A stretch of DNA of 64,000 bases. Source: Chryseobacterium rhizoplanae. GTDB taxonomy: Bacteria > Bacteroidota > Bacteroidia > Flavobacteriales > Weeksellaceae. Positions 1-7,958 of the stretch are shown here, in pieces; the stretch's first letter is position 1, and every line of letters starts with the position of its first letter. Under the pieces are notes generated by a model. The model ran no database searches. It saw only the letters and a list, made by a program, of their open reading frames with translations, and was not told the DNA's origin. Both the position numbers and the translations under genes were made by a program. Location of the stretch: assembly GCF_900182655.1 (NCBI RefSeq), contig NZ_FXTC01000010.1:100282-164281 (forward strand). Direction: 5' to 3'.

Positions 1-18
1 CTTTCTTCCAGCTTTATA

Positions 19-1002
19 TTATATCTCGCTTAAAGCCGAATTGATGAAGCTCAATTCTTCCTGGGAAAGGTCAATAGACATAGCTTTTGCATTTTCGATG
101 GCTTGCTGGGCATTTCTTGCTCCTGCCAATACTATTGTGATTGCTGGCTGCAGCGTAGTCCATCTTAGTACCAGTTGAGAAAGGCTGGCTCCTTTTTCCT
201 GCGCTATAGATTCAATTTTTTCTAAGAAAGTTTTCACTTTATTCAAATCAAACTGTGAAAAATATCCGTTTCTGTGGTCGTTATCTTTCAATTGGGTTTC
301 TTTGAAATATTTACCGGTTAAAAGACCTCTTTCCATAGGGCTGTATACGATAATTCCTGAATTATTTTCCAAAGAATAGGGAACAAGGTCGCTTTCAATG
401 CCACGGTTCAGCATGCTGTAAGAAACCTGGTTGCTGGCAAGTTGTAAAGTTCTGTTCGCTTCTTCTATTTGAGCTACACTATAGTTACTTACCCCTGCAG
501 CTCGGATTTTTCCCTGTTGGATTAATAGTTCCATAGCTTCCATAGTCTCACAGATAGGAGTGGTGCTGTCTGGCCAGTGAAGTTGCAAAAGGTCGATATA
601 ATCTGTCCCTAATCTTTGTAAGCTTTCTTCAACTTCTTTGATGATGTTTTCTTTGGAAGCCAATTTATACACAGGAAGGGTCTTTCCTTCGTCTTCTGCA
701 TCAAAGAAAAATTCTCCTTTTCCGTTATTGCTTCCGTCCCATACCAACCCGAATTTAGTTAAAAGCTGGATTTTTGAACGGTCTTTTCCTTTGATCGCTT
801 CACCAATCATTTCTTCACTTAATCCAAAACCATAAAAAGGTGCCGTATCGATAGAAGTTACTCCGTGATCTAATGATGCATGAATAGAGTTGATAGAATC
901 CTGCTTTTCATTACCTCCCCACATATTTCCTCCGATAGCAAAGGCTCCGTGTGTGATTGTTGATAATTCTAAATCTGTATTTCCTAATTTTCTGTATTCC
1001 AT
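19..1002 (-). CDS. Aldo/keto reductase (ring-shaped oxidoreductase family)
   Basis: Predicted NADPH-dependent reductase of aldehydes and ketones, 327 residues, cytoplasmic (no signal peptide). The four catalytic positions of the family are visible: Asp52 and Tyr57 in DTAPFYG, Lys83 in LTKFG and His142 in LQLHWPD. The C-terminal half carries the usual cofactor-binding stretch (GARNAQQ, about residue 297). It is the last gene of a minus-strand redox cluster, separated from the DJ-1 gene by about 160 bases, so it may have its own promoter. The real substrate cannot be told from sequence. The family call is firm. Confidence 0.9.
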   Translation of the reverse strand: MEYRKLGNTDLELSTITHGAFAIGGNMWGGNEKQDSINSIHASLDHGVTSIDTAPFYGFGLSEEMIGEAIKGKDRSKIQLLTKFGLVWDGSNNGKGEFFFDAEDEGKTLPVYKLASKENIIKEVEESLQRLGTDYIDLLQLHWPDSTTPICETMEAMELLIQQGKIRAAGVSNYSVAQIEEANRTLQLASNQVSYSMLNRGIESDLVPYSLENNSGIIVYSPMERGLLTGKYFKETQLKDNDHRNGYFSQFDLNKVKTFLEKIESIAQEKGASLSQLVLRWTTLQPAITIVLAGARNAQQAIENAKAMSIDLSQEELSFINSALSEI

Positions 1003-1163
1003 TTTGTTTTAAAATTGTTATGTGTAAACCACCCCGTCAAAAATTCTTTGAATTTTCGCCACCCCTCCGGAGGAGGGGAATTATCGTCATTTCAATGGTG
1101 GCACTTTTTAAGAGCTTTTCTGATTTAAAGAACTTAAAATCTTTTGTGATTAGAAATTATTTG

Positions 1164-1916
1164 TTATTTATTTAATTCCTTTAAAATAGCTTCTCCAACG
1201 CTCTTTGCAGATTGAGGATTTTGTCCTGTGATCACTCTCTGATCTGTAACTACGTGGTTCTGCCAAAGGCCTGATTTTTCAAATTGTGCGCCTCTTTCTT
1301 TCAGTTTGTTTTCTAATAAGAAAGGAACAACATCTGTTAATTTTACTTCAGCTTCCTCTTCATTGGTAAAAGCATTGATTTTCTTTCCATCTACAAGGTA
1401 TTTCCCGTTATTCAGCTTGATATTCACCAATCCTGCAGGTCCGTGGCATACTCCTGCTACAATACCTCCGTTTTCGTAGATTTCCGAAGCAATATCAGAC
1501 AGCTCTTTATTGTCTGCAAAATCCCACATTGCTCCGTGTCCTCCTGCATAAAAGATGGTTGAATACTCTTTCGGATTCACCTGTGACGGGGTCATAGAAT
1601 GATCAATCTTGTTCTTGTATTCTTTGTTTTCCCAGAATTCTTTGTTTACCGGATCTTTCAAATCGAAACCATCTACCGGAGGAGTTCCGCCTTTCGGGCT
1701 TACAAAGTCAATTTCATAACCTGCTTTGTGAAGAACTTCCCATGGGTGAGAAACTTCTCCCAAATAATACCCTGTATCTTCACCAGTACTTCCTTTTTTA
1801 TCGTGGCTGGTTACAACAAATAAGATTTTCTTTTTCATATTTTTTGATTTTTTAGTTTGTGCCTGCGCGAATCCTATTGTAAAGATTGCCAGTATTAAAA
1901 ATGCTAATTTTTTCAT
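1164..1916 (-). CDS. DJ-1/PfpI family protein (Hsp31-like), possibly exported
   Basis: Type 1 glutamine amidotransferase-like fold, 250 residues. The nucleophile elbow AGVCHGPAG puts the reactive Cys at residue 147, as in Hsp31 and related glyoxalase/deglycase-type proteins. The first 20 residues look like a signal peptide (LAFLILAIFTIGFAQAQ), unusual for a family that is mostly cytoplasmic. An internal Met at residue 27 (MKKKILFVV) would give a normal cytoplasmic form, so the start is uncertain. The gene sits 3 bases from the monooxygenase gene upstream of it, so the two are very probably co-transcribed in the redox cluster. Confidence 0.85.
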   Translation of the reverse strand: MKKLAFLILAIFTIGFAQAQTKKSKNMKKKILFVVTSHDKKGSTGEDTGYYLGEVSHPWEVLHKAGYEIDFVSPKGGTPPVDGFDLKDPVNKEFWENKEYKNKIDHSMTPSQVNPKEYSTIFYAGGHGAMWDFADNKELSDIASEIYENGGIVAGVCHGPAGLVNIKLNNGKYLVDGKKINAFTNEEEAEVKLTDVVPFLLENKLKERGAQFEKSGLWQNHVVTDQRVITGQNPQSAKSVGEAILKELNK

Positions 1917-1918
1917 GA

Positions 1919-2206
1919 TTAAATAATATTAGTGGTATAAATCTGTGGTTTTTCCTGAAGCTTTTCATCCACCAAAGCCCCGAAAGCCTGAATGTAAGGT
2001 TGCTGGTTGTGCTGATCCAGACCTTCTTTACTTTTCCAGATTTCATAGAAAACAAATTCGTTTTTGTCTTCAATTCCCTGATGAAGGCTGTAAAGCTCAC
2101 ATGCTTCTTCTTTTCTTGTTTCTTTTACCATATTCTGAAGAACTTCCAATACTTCTGCCTGATGTTCTTCTTTGGCTTTTATAATGGCTGTAAGATAAAT
2201 TTTCAT
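1919..2206 (-). CDS. Antibiotic biosynthesis monooxygenase (ABM) domain protein
   Basis: Small single-domain protein of 95 residues starting MKIYLTAIIKAKEEH. An open frame extends 42 codons further upstream, but this lies inside the epimerase gene and is not protein-like. The pattern (small alpha/beta barrel, LYSLHQGIEDKNEFVFYEIW, YIQAFGALVDEKL) is that of the ABM/YgiN family, whose members act as quinol or small-molecule monooxygenases, or have no known activity. It lies between the epimerase and DJ-1 genes with almost no spacing, so it is probably part of the redox operon. Confidence 0.85.
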   Translation of the reverse strand: MKIYLTAIIKAKEEHQAEVLEVLQNMVKETRKEEACELYSLHQGIEDKNEFVFYEIWKSKEGLDQHNQQPYIQAFGALVDEKLQEKPQIYTTNII

Positions 2207-2207
2207 A

Positions 2208-3092
2208 TTAAATAAAATTTTCAATTGAGTTATAGATGGGTTTCCATTCCAGTTCTGCTCTGGCTTTGTCTGCGCTGCATATACTGTTGGATGCAAAACC
2301 GAAATAGCCGCCCGCAGGACCGAAATTATCAACGGCTTCCTGTATACTTAAAGACTGCGCCGGTTCCAGATTATATTTTTTACTGATGATTTCTGCAATG
2401 TTCCTTAAAGATGAAGCCCCGTTTTCTGCATAATAGATAGACCCTTCTTTTGCTTTTTCCAAGGCGAGTACATACAGATCTGCCAAATCTTCGATATGTA
2501 AATTGGACCAGATATTTTCACCTTCTCCAAAATAAACACCATGCCCTTTTTTCTGAGAAAAATTGAGCAAGGCCGGAATCTGGATACTGTCTTTTTTTAT
2601 TCCAAGGCCTTCCCCGTAAACCATGGTAGGAACAATAACGATACTTCTTATATCTTTTTGAACAGACTGAAGAACATAATTGTTGATAAGAACCCTTGAT
2701 GCCATTTCCAGTCTTGGAGTCAGAGGGAAATCTTCAGTATACACAAAATCACTTCTTTTACCATTTTCTTTACCTCCGAAAATAGCAGATCCTGAAGTAA
2801 ATATGAATGTCTTATGACTTCCTTCCATTGCTTTGATGAAATTATCCACGGCGTAAGCGTCATCCGCAGAATCAGCATTATGGATGACTGCATCAACGCT
2901 ATCAACAGCTGTTTTTATTACATCTTCATTGTGAATATTCCCTACAATGGTTTTGATTCCCAATGATTCTAATTCCTGTACGTGAGCTTCGTTACGAACT
3001 AACCCGGTTACTTCATAATTTCTGTCAAGCAGTTTTTTTGCGATAGTTCCGCCAATATAGCCGGTAATACCTGTGATCAGTATTTTTTTCAT
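2208..3092 (-). CDS. NAD-dependent epimerase/dehydratase family protein
   Basis: Short-chain (extended SDR) protein of 294 residues with an N-terminal Rossmann fold: GITGYIGGTIAKKL at residues 7-20 is the dinucleotide-binding glycine motif. The residues after the central strand (TSGSAIFGG) stand where SDR enzymes carry Ser. The usual YxxxK is not clear: VYTEDFP replaces it and the later NNY-V stretch lacks the Lys. It may therefore bind NAD(P) with altered chemistry. The start overlaps the quinone reductase stop by 4 bases (ATGA), indicating translational coupling. Confidence 0.85.
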   Translation of the reverse strand: MKKILITGITGYIGGTIAKKLLDRNYEVTGLVRNEAHVQELESLGIKTIVGNIHNEDVIKTAVDSVDAVIHNADSADDAYAVDNFIKAMEGSHKTFIFTSGSAIFGGKENGKRSDFVYTEDFPLTPRLEMASRVLINNYVLQSVQKDIRSIVIVPTMVYGEGLGIKKDSIQIPALLNFSQKKGHGVYFGEGENIWSNLHIEDLADLYVLALEKAKEGSIYYAENGASSLRNIAEIISKKYNLEPAQSLSIQEAVDNFGPAGGYFGFASNSICSADKARAELEWKPIYNSIENFI

Positions 3093-3706
3093 GATACCAA
3101 TTCTGGTTTTAATTCTTTTTCAAATACGTTTCTTACATGTTCTCTGTAAAGCTTCATATCACGCTCTACATTGGCATTTTTCTCCACATCATGGAAATGG
3201 AAACTTTCCATTTTCTCTAGTGAGACAAAGGCATTCATTCTATGGAAACCAAATAACGGTCCATCATCTACACTTTTTTCACTGAAAAATTCTCCGGGAA
3301 GTGTGAAAGCTGTTGCAGGAGCGTTCCAGCTGGTAGTCAGCATATATTTTCTGCCGCCAAGCATCCCTCCCGTACCATAGTTGATTTCAGGATTCTCAGC
3401 CTTTCTTCCGTCGCTCATATAAATTCCTTTTGCATGACCTGCTGTGAAAACTTCATCAATATATCTTTTTAATCCGTTCGGAAGCTGGAACCACCAGATC
3501 GGAGTATGGTAAATAATGTAATCTGCCCAGACAAATTTTTGCACCTCTTCATGTTTATCATAATTTTCACTTACATTAGTGATCTTTACTTCTACATTGT
3601 CAAATTCTTTAAGAGCGGCTACTGTATTTTCTGCAATAGTCTGATTATATTTTCCTCCGGAATGTCCGAAATTCTGTCCTCCGTTGATGATTAGTACTTT
3701 TTTCAT
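3089..3706 (-). CDS. NAD(P)H-dependent oxidoreductase, flavodoxin-like fold (MdaB-like)
   Basis: Protein of 205 residues resembling modulator of drug activity B, an FAD-dependent quinone reductase. Visible signatures are the N-terminal INGGQNFGHSGGKYN flavin phosphate loop, YHTPIWWFQLPNGLKRYID at about residue 65 and the TTSWNAP segment. Such enzymes reduce quinones by two electrons and protect against redox cycling. It is the first gene of the five-gene minus-strand cluster. A TAnnTTTG box lies about 30 bases upstream. The gene beside it on the other strand is a phosphoesterase. Confidence 0.87.
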   Translation of the reverse strand: MKKVLIINGGQNFGHSGGKYNQTIAENTVAALKEFDNVEVKITNVSENYDKHEEVQKFVWADYIIYHTPIWWFQLPNGLKRYIDEVFTAGHAKGIYMSDGRKAENPEINYGTGGMLGGRKYMLTTSWNAPATAFTLPGEFFSEKSVDDGPLFGFHRMNAFVSLEKMESFHFHDVEKNANVERDMKLYREHVRNVFEKELKPELVS

Positions 3707-4089
3707 TTTTTTATGATTGTTTAAATTTTACTCTGCAAAGTTAGGATGGATATTTGTATAATAAAAATAATATAAATCATAGTAAAGTATTATTTAAATT
3801 ATAGTTTTATGATTCAAGGTTTTGGGTTTAAAGTTTAAAGTTGGGAGTGAATGGTCAATTCGCTTCGCTTGTGAGTTTTTAGGGTTACGGGATTCGGGTT
3901 GCATGATTCGGGATCCTGAACAATTGATGCTATGTGGAAGTTTCTAATCGGAAGTTAATTATTCATTATTGACTTTGCGTAGCGAAAATTCAACCATTCA
4001 CCATTTCCCTTTTCATGGTAAAATGTCATATCATATCTGACCTGAAATTCCCTTCCGTCGTGTAAATTTGTTTAATAAATTGAAGGACA
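3707..4089. other. Intergenic region between divergent operons
   Basis: 383 bases without a gene. The left end holds the likely promoter of the redox operon. The middle (about 3815-3905) is low-complexity spacer with 7-base-period text such as TTTAAAG TTTAAAG. A phrase near 3848-3870 (GGTCAATTCGC) recurs in inverse orientation near 28573, so this is repeated intergenic filler. Nothing else recognised. Confidence 0.6.
3736..3743 (-). promoter_or_regulatory. Bacteroidetes -7 box of the redox operon
   Basis: On the minus strand this reads TAACTTTG, matching TAnnTTTG, about 30 bases before the quinone reductase start. No clear TTG at the -33 position, so confidence is moderate. Confidence 0.5.
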
Positions 4090-4836
4090 ATGATACAGAT
4101 AGCCGTTTTTAGTGATGTGCACGGAAATCTTCCTGCTCTGGAAGTAGTGTTGAAGGATATTGAGAAAAGAGGAATCAGGCAGAGATTTTGTTTAGGAGAT
4201 CTTGTGGACTTTGCCCCCTGGGGAAACGAGGTGATTGAGAAGATCAGAAGTTTAAACATTCCTTGTCTCATGGGAAATCACGATGAAAGAGTTGCTTTTG
4301 ATATTCCTGTTGTTCCTTTGTCCAAACATTCAGTAGAAGAGACGAATGCCAGATTCATAGCGATTGATCATTCTAAAAAAAATATTACAGAAGAGAACAA
4401 AAAGTTTTTATCAGAGCTGCCTTTTCATTTAAAATTAAACTATAAAGTAGGGAAGAAGCATTGGGATATTCAATTGGTTCATTCCAGTTTATCAAACAAT
4501 GATACCTATTTGTACGAATCAGAAAAGGATGAGATTTTTACTACTATGCTGAAAAACTCTCAATCTGACGTTATTGTGATGGGACATACCCATTTATCTT
4601 TTAAAAAGCAGTTTGAAAATAAGACATGGGCAATCAATTGTGGCTCTGTAGGCCGCTCTAAAGAAGAAAACAGACTGGCTTCTTATGTCGTATTCACTTT
4701 AGATGAAGAAAAAATTACTCCGGAAATTATTCAAATACCCTATCCGATTGATGAAACTGTCCGTCAGATAAAGGACAGTGGGATTCCGGATTATTATGCA
4801 TCATTTCTAAAGAACGAAAATGTATTAATATTATAA
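4090..4836 (+). CDS. Metallophosphoesterase (YfcE/calcineurin-like family)
   Basis: Protein of 248 residues with the full set of two-metal phosphoesterase motifs: D-x-H at FSDVHGN (Asp9, His11), GDLVD at 36-40, GNHDE at 62-66 and MGHTH near residue 163. This family hydrolyses phosphomonoesters or phosphodiesters. The substrate is not predictable. No signal peptide, so cytoplasmic. It is transcribed divergently from the redox operon and stands 40 bases before the LysR regulator, which has its own promoter box. Confidence 0.88.
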   Translation: MIQIAVFSDVHGNLPALEVVLKDIEKRGIRQRFCLGDLVDFAPWGNEVIEKIRSLNIPCLMGNHDERVAFDIPVVPLSKHSVEETNARFIAIDHSKKNITEENKKFLSELPFHLKLNYKVGKKHWDIQLVHSSLSNNDTYLYESEKDEIFTTMLKNSQSDVIVMGHTHLSFKKQFENKTWAINCGSVGRSKEENRLASYVVFTLDEEKITPEIIQIPYPIDETVRQIKDSGIPDYYASFLKNENVLIL

Positions 4837-4844
4837 TTATTTTG

Positions 4845-4852
4845 TAAATTTG
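4845..4852 (+). promoter_or_regulatory. -7 box of the LysR regulator gene
   Basis: TAAATTTG matches TAnnTTTG and ends 24 bases before the LysR start, just after the phosphoesterase stop. Confidence 0.45.
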
Positions 4853-4876
4853 CATCAGAATATTAATAATTAAATC

Positions 4877-5773
4877 ATGGTCAATTTAGAATGGTATCGT
4901 ACTTTTAAAGCGATATATAAAACCGGGACATTGACGGGTGCTGCTGATGCTTTATTCATATCACAGCCGGGCGTGAGTCTGCATTTAAGTTCTCTGGAAG
5001 CTTATGTAGGATACAAACTATTCGACAGAACCGGTAGAAAAATGATCCCTACAGAACGCGGGAAAGTATTATTTAATGCCGTTGCTGAGCCAATTACCAA
5101 ACTGGAAGATGTAGAAAAAAACTTTCAGAAATCTACAGAGAAACATACGCCTACCATTAGTGTCGGAATGTGTTTTGAAACTTTTCAGACGACGTTGGAG
5201 CAATATGTTTCTTCACTGCCTTTTAATCTGATTATCAGTTTTGGAGAATATCCGGAAATGCTGGATCAGCTGGATAAAGGAATTCTTGATCTTATCATCA
5301 CTCCGAAAAAAGGGTCTTCACCCAATATAGAACATGAAGCTTTCTCTTCAGAACAGATCATTCTGGTGGGTGGAAAAGATGTAGATGCCGCTGCTTTCAA
5401 TAAAGTGTTGAAAACAAAAGATGCAGAGCAGATTGAAGAATGGCTGAAGAATGAAAAATGGTACGGAACTACCGGAGATATGGAACACCTTTTCCAGTTC
5501 TGGACCTTGAACTTTGGTCATAAACCTAATTTCCGTCCGAATTATATTGTTCCTAATCTGAACTCAATTATCCGTTGTCTTAAAGGTGGAACAGGACTAG
5601 CTGTCATCCCTGATTTTTTATGTAAAAAAGACCTTGAAAGTGGCGAAGTTCAGCTGATTTGGGAAGGGAAAAAGAAGCTGGAGAACACGTTGTATTTCGG
5701 ATGTCGTAAGAAAACCAATTATCAGACAGAAATAGAACATATCAAAGGCTTATTCCGTCAGGTGATGGCTTAA
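4877..5773 (+). CDS. LysR family transcriptional regulator
   Basis: Protein of 298 residues. Residues 1-60 are the LysR winged helix-turn-helix (TGTLTGAADALFISQPGVSL followed by LEAYVGYKLFDRTGRKM). Residues 90-298 are the periplasmic-binding-like effector domain (GILDLIITPKK, RCLKGGTGLAVIPDF). It probably senses a small molecule and may control the nearby redox operon, but this is only a guess from position. Its 3' end overlaps the 3' end of the convergent acetyltransferase gene by 24 bases. Confidence 0.92.
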   Translation: MVNLEWYRTFKAIYKTGTLTGAADALFISQPGVSLHLSSLEAYVGYKLFDRTGRKMIPTERGKVLFNAVAEPITKLEDVEKNFQKSTEKHTPTISVGMCFETFQTTLEQYVSSLPFNLIISFGEYPEMLDQLDKGILDLIITPKKGSSPNIEHEAFSSEQIILVGGKDVDAAAFNKVLKTKDAEQIEEWLKNEKWYGTTGDMEHLFQFWTLNFGHKPNFRPNYIVPNLNSIIRCLKGGTGLAVIPDFLCKKDLESGEVQLIWEGKKKLENTLYFGCRKKTNYQTEIEHIKGLFRQVMA

Positions 5774-6217
5774 TACAACCATATCACGCATTTGTAAACC
5801 GTTTTCATATATCGGATCTGAATAATTTTCAACAAAAAAATCTTTCAGTATCCCGCTTTTAATAAAACCGTTTTTCTCATAAAATCTGATCTGTTGGAAT
5901 CCGGTATCCGACGTTCCAACAGTCAGTGTTTTATAATGATTTTCTTTGGCAATTTCCTTCGCTTTATTCATCAGAATACTTCCGATTCCTTTGCTTCTGT
6001 AGCTTTCAATTACTGCAATATTTTTAATTTCCAGTTCTGTATTGTTGCTTTTATACAACGCCATCACCGCAATATTTTCTGTGCCGTCATGTAAAAGATA
6101 AATGTCGGAATTGAAAATATACCGATCAATAGCTTCTTGGGTTTCATCCGCTAACAGCAATAGTTGATAAGGAATTTCCGCATCCGGCTTTAATAAACTG
6201 AACGTAAAATTTTCCAT
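5750..6217 (-). CDS. GNAT family N-acetyltransferase
   Basis: Protein of 155 residues. The acetyl-CoA pyrophosphate loop is visible as SYRSKGIGSILMNKA (Q/RxxGxG/A motif, about residues 91-105), preceded by strand beta-4 (IKNIAVIES). The end (IRFYEKNGFIKSG) is the standard GNAT motif B. The acceptor is unknown. It lies directly behind the second GNAT gene, stop and start codons touching, so both are likely one transcript. Its tail overlaps the convergent LysR gene. Confidence 0.88.
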   Translation of the reverse strand: MENFTFSLLKPDAEIPYQLLLLADETQEAIDRYIFNSDIYLLHDGTENIAVMALYKSNNTELEIKNIAVIESYRSKGIGSILMNKAKEIAKENHYKTLTVGTSDTGFQQIRFYEKNGFIKSGILKDFFVENYSDPIYENGLQMRDMVVLSHHLTE

Positions 6218-6652
6218 TTAAAGACTCATGTGAATAAGTGGATAATCTTTTCCTGAACCATCTTTTTCTGATCGCCCGATCTTTCTGAACCCCATTTTTT
6301 CATAAAATCCAATCGCTTGTGGATTCTGTTCATTCACATCTACTTTGGTCAATCCGGTCTTTTCTTTCATAAATTGATAAAGGGTTTTTCCATATCCTTT
6401 CCCACGGGCATCATCATGAATGAAGAGCATTTCCAGGTTACCTTCTGCTACGGAAGCAAAGCCTTTAACTTGATTATCCTCACTCATTAAATAAACTTCC
6501 AGGTTAGGAAGATAATCTCTTGGAATAGCTTCTTTAAAATAATTGAAATCCTCTTCTGCCAGAAAATCGTGGGTTGCCCTTACGGCTGACTCCCAGATTT
6601 CCATAATTCTCGGATAATCCTCTGCTGTAGCCAATCTGATGTTTTGTGACAT
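6218..6652 (-). CDS. GNAT family N-acetyltransferase
   Basis: Protein of 144 residues with GNAT motif A at DDARGKGYGKTLYQF and motif B at AIGFYEKMGFRKIG. It resembles the YjaB/YiiD-type small acetyltransferases (IMEIWESAVRATHDFL near the N-terminus is typical of YjaB-like proteins). First gene of a two-gene minus-strand unit with the adjoining GNAT. The acceptor cannot be inferred. Confidence 0.88.
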   Translation of the reverse strand: MSQNIRLATAEDYPRIMEIWESAVRATHDFLAEEDFNYFKEAIPRDYLPNLEVYLMSEDNQVKGFASVAEGNLEMLFIHDDARGKGYGKTLYQFMKEKTGLTKVDVNEQNPQAIGFYEKMGFRKIGRSEKDGSGKDYPLIHMSL

Positions 6653-6719
6653 GATTTTTAAATTTTAAGCAAAAATAGAGAAAATAGCGATGGAATGCCA
6701 GCTGGAGCCATAAATTTAC

Positions 6720-6789
6720 AACTAGCAACTAGCAACTAGCAACTAGCAACTAGCAACTAGCAACTAGCAACTGGCAAATGGCAACTGGT
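6720..6789. repeat. Heptanucleotide tandem repeat (AACTAGC)7 plus 3 degenerate copies
   Basis: Seven perfect copies of AACTAGC (6720-6768) followed by three altered 7-base copies ending AACTGGT. It lies in the gap between the acetyltransferase gene and the second aldo/keto reductase. No coding capacity and no spacers, so not a CRISPR. Confidence 0.95.
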
Positions 6790-6912
6790 AACTCAAAGCT
6801 GCAATTACATAACAATTTTTTGAAGAGAAACAGTAAAATTGGTAGGCAGAATTTTCAATTTTTTGTTGCAAATTTGTTTATCACTTTATATTAATAACTA
6901 AAATAAAGACTT

Positions 6913-7788
6913 ATGCAAAAGAAAACCTATACAGGGCAGCCTGTGGTAACCTTAAATAACGGAGTGGATATTCCTGCTTTAGGCTTTGGAGTATGGCAGA
7001 TGGAAGACCTGAAAGAATGTGAGAATGCAGTAATCAAAGCTATTCAGACTGGATATAGAATGATTGACACTGCTGCTATTTATCAGAATGAAACCGCTGT
7101 AGGTGCCGGGGTGAAAAATAGCGGAGTAAACAGGGATGAACTGTTTATCACTTCAAAAGTATGGGTTCAGGATCATGGATATGAAAAAGCTAAAAGTGCT
7201 TTTCAGAGAACCTTGGACAGATTGCAGATGGATTACCTTGATATGTATTTGATCCACTGGCCTTATGGAGATTTCCTGGGAACATGGAAGGCTTTGGAAG
7301 AATTATATAAGGAAGGAAAGATCAAAGCTATTGGGGTATGTAATTTTACCGTTGAGAAGCTTGAAGAATTAAAAGCTAATTCAACAGTGTTGCCGGTGAT
7401 TAATCAGATTGAGCTGCATCCGGTATTCCAGCAAAAAGAATTGCAGGTTTACGACAGGGAAAATAATATTGTAACACAGCCCTGGAGCCCGCTTGGAAAT
7501 GGTAATGCTAACCTTTTAAGCAATCCTGATCTGAAAGCGATTGCTGATAAATATGGTAAAACTGTAGCTCAGGTAATCTTAAGATGGCACCTTCAGGAAG
7601 GATTCGTAGTGATCCCGAAATCTGTGACACCGTCGAGAATTGAAGAAAACTTTAATGTATTTGATTTTGAATTAACAGAAGATGAAATGAATGTCGTTCG
7701 TTCTTTGGATACAGGAAAAAGATTATTCTTTGATCCTAAAGATCCGGAATGGGAACAGAAAATGCTCAATTCCGTTGCGGATATTTAA
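6913..7788 (+). CDS. Aldo/keto reductase (2,5-diketo-gluconate reductase-like)
   Basis: Protein of 291 residues from the other main aldo/keto reductase branch than the gene at 19-1002. Catalytic residues are visible in DTAAIYQNE (Asp and Tyr), TSKVWV (Lys) and LIHWPYG (His). The C-terminal VIPKSVTPSRIEENFNVFDF is the hallmark NADPH-binding tail of this branch, as in 2,5-diketo-D-gluconate reductase and YvgN/methylglyoxal reductase. It probably reduces small reactive carbonyls. Single gene, with a hairpin region downstream. Confidence 0.92.
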   Translation: MQKKTYTGQPVVTLNNGVDIPALGFGVWQMEDLKECENAVIKAIQTGYRMIDTAAIYQNETAVGAGVKNSGVNRDELFITSKVWVQDHGYEKAKSAFQRTLDRLQMDYLDMYLIHWPYGDFLGTWKALEELYKEGKIKAIGVCNFTVEKLEELKANSTVLPVINQIELHPVFQQKELQVYDRENNIVTQPWSPLGNGNANLLSNPDLKAIADKYGKTVAQVILRWHLQEGFVVIPKSVTPSRIEENFNVFDFELTEDEMNVVRSLDTGKRLFFDPKDPEWEQKMLNSVADI

Positions 7789-7804
7789 TAAAAATAAAGA
7801 ATAG

Positions 7805-7871
7805 AATATTCCCACATATTTCGCAGAAAGCACAGATTTAATCCGCTGTATTTGTGAAATTTGTGGGAATA
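7805..7871. terminator. Long imperfect inverted repeat, possible terminator
   Basis: ATATTCCCACA near 7807-7816 pairs with TGTGGGAATA at 7862-7871. The interior also pairs partly (ATTTC-GCA with TGTGAAAT). It lies just after the aldo/keto reductase stop and is followed by a T-rich stretch. It may be a terminator or a dispersed intergenic hairpin. Confidence 0.5.
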
Positions 7872-7958
7872 CTATTTTTATTCAGGTGAGGAATATCATA
7901 ATCCTGTAGGAAATGAAGTCTTCCTATTTTTTGTACCTTTTTAATTAAAATAGTTCTT

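Noticed and set aside
2207..2332. Longer start of the ABM protein at 2332
   Set aside because: The extension lies inside the epimerase gene and adds non-homologous text.
6720..6789. AACTAGC repeats as a CRISPR array
   Set aside because: The unit is only 7 bases, with no spacers and no cas genes.
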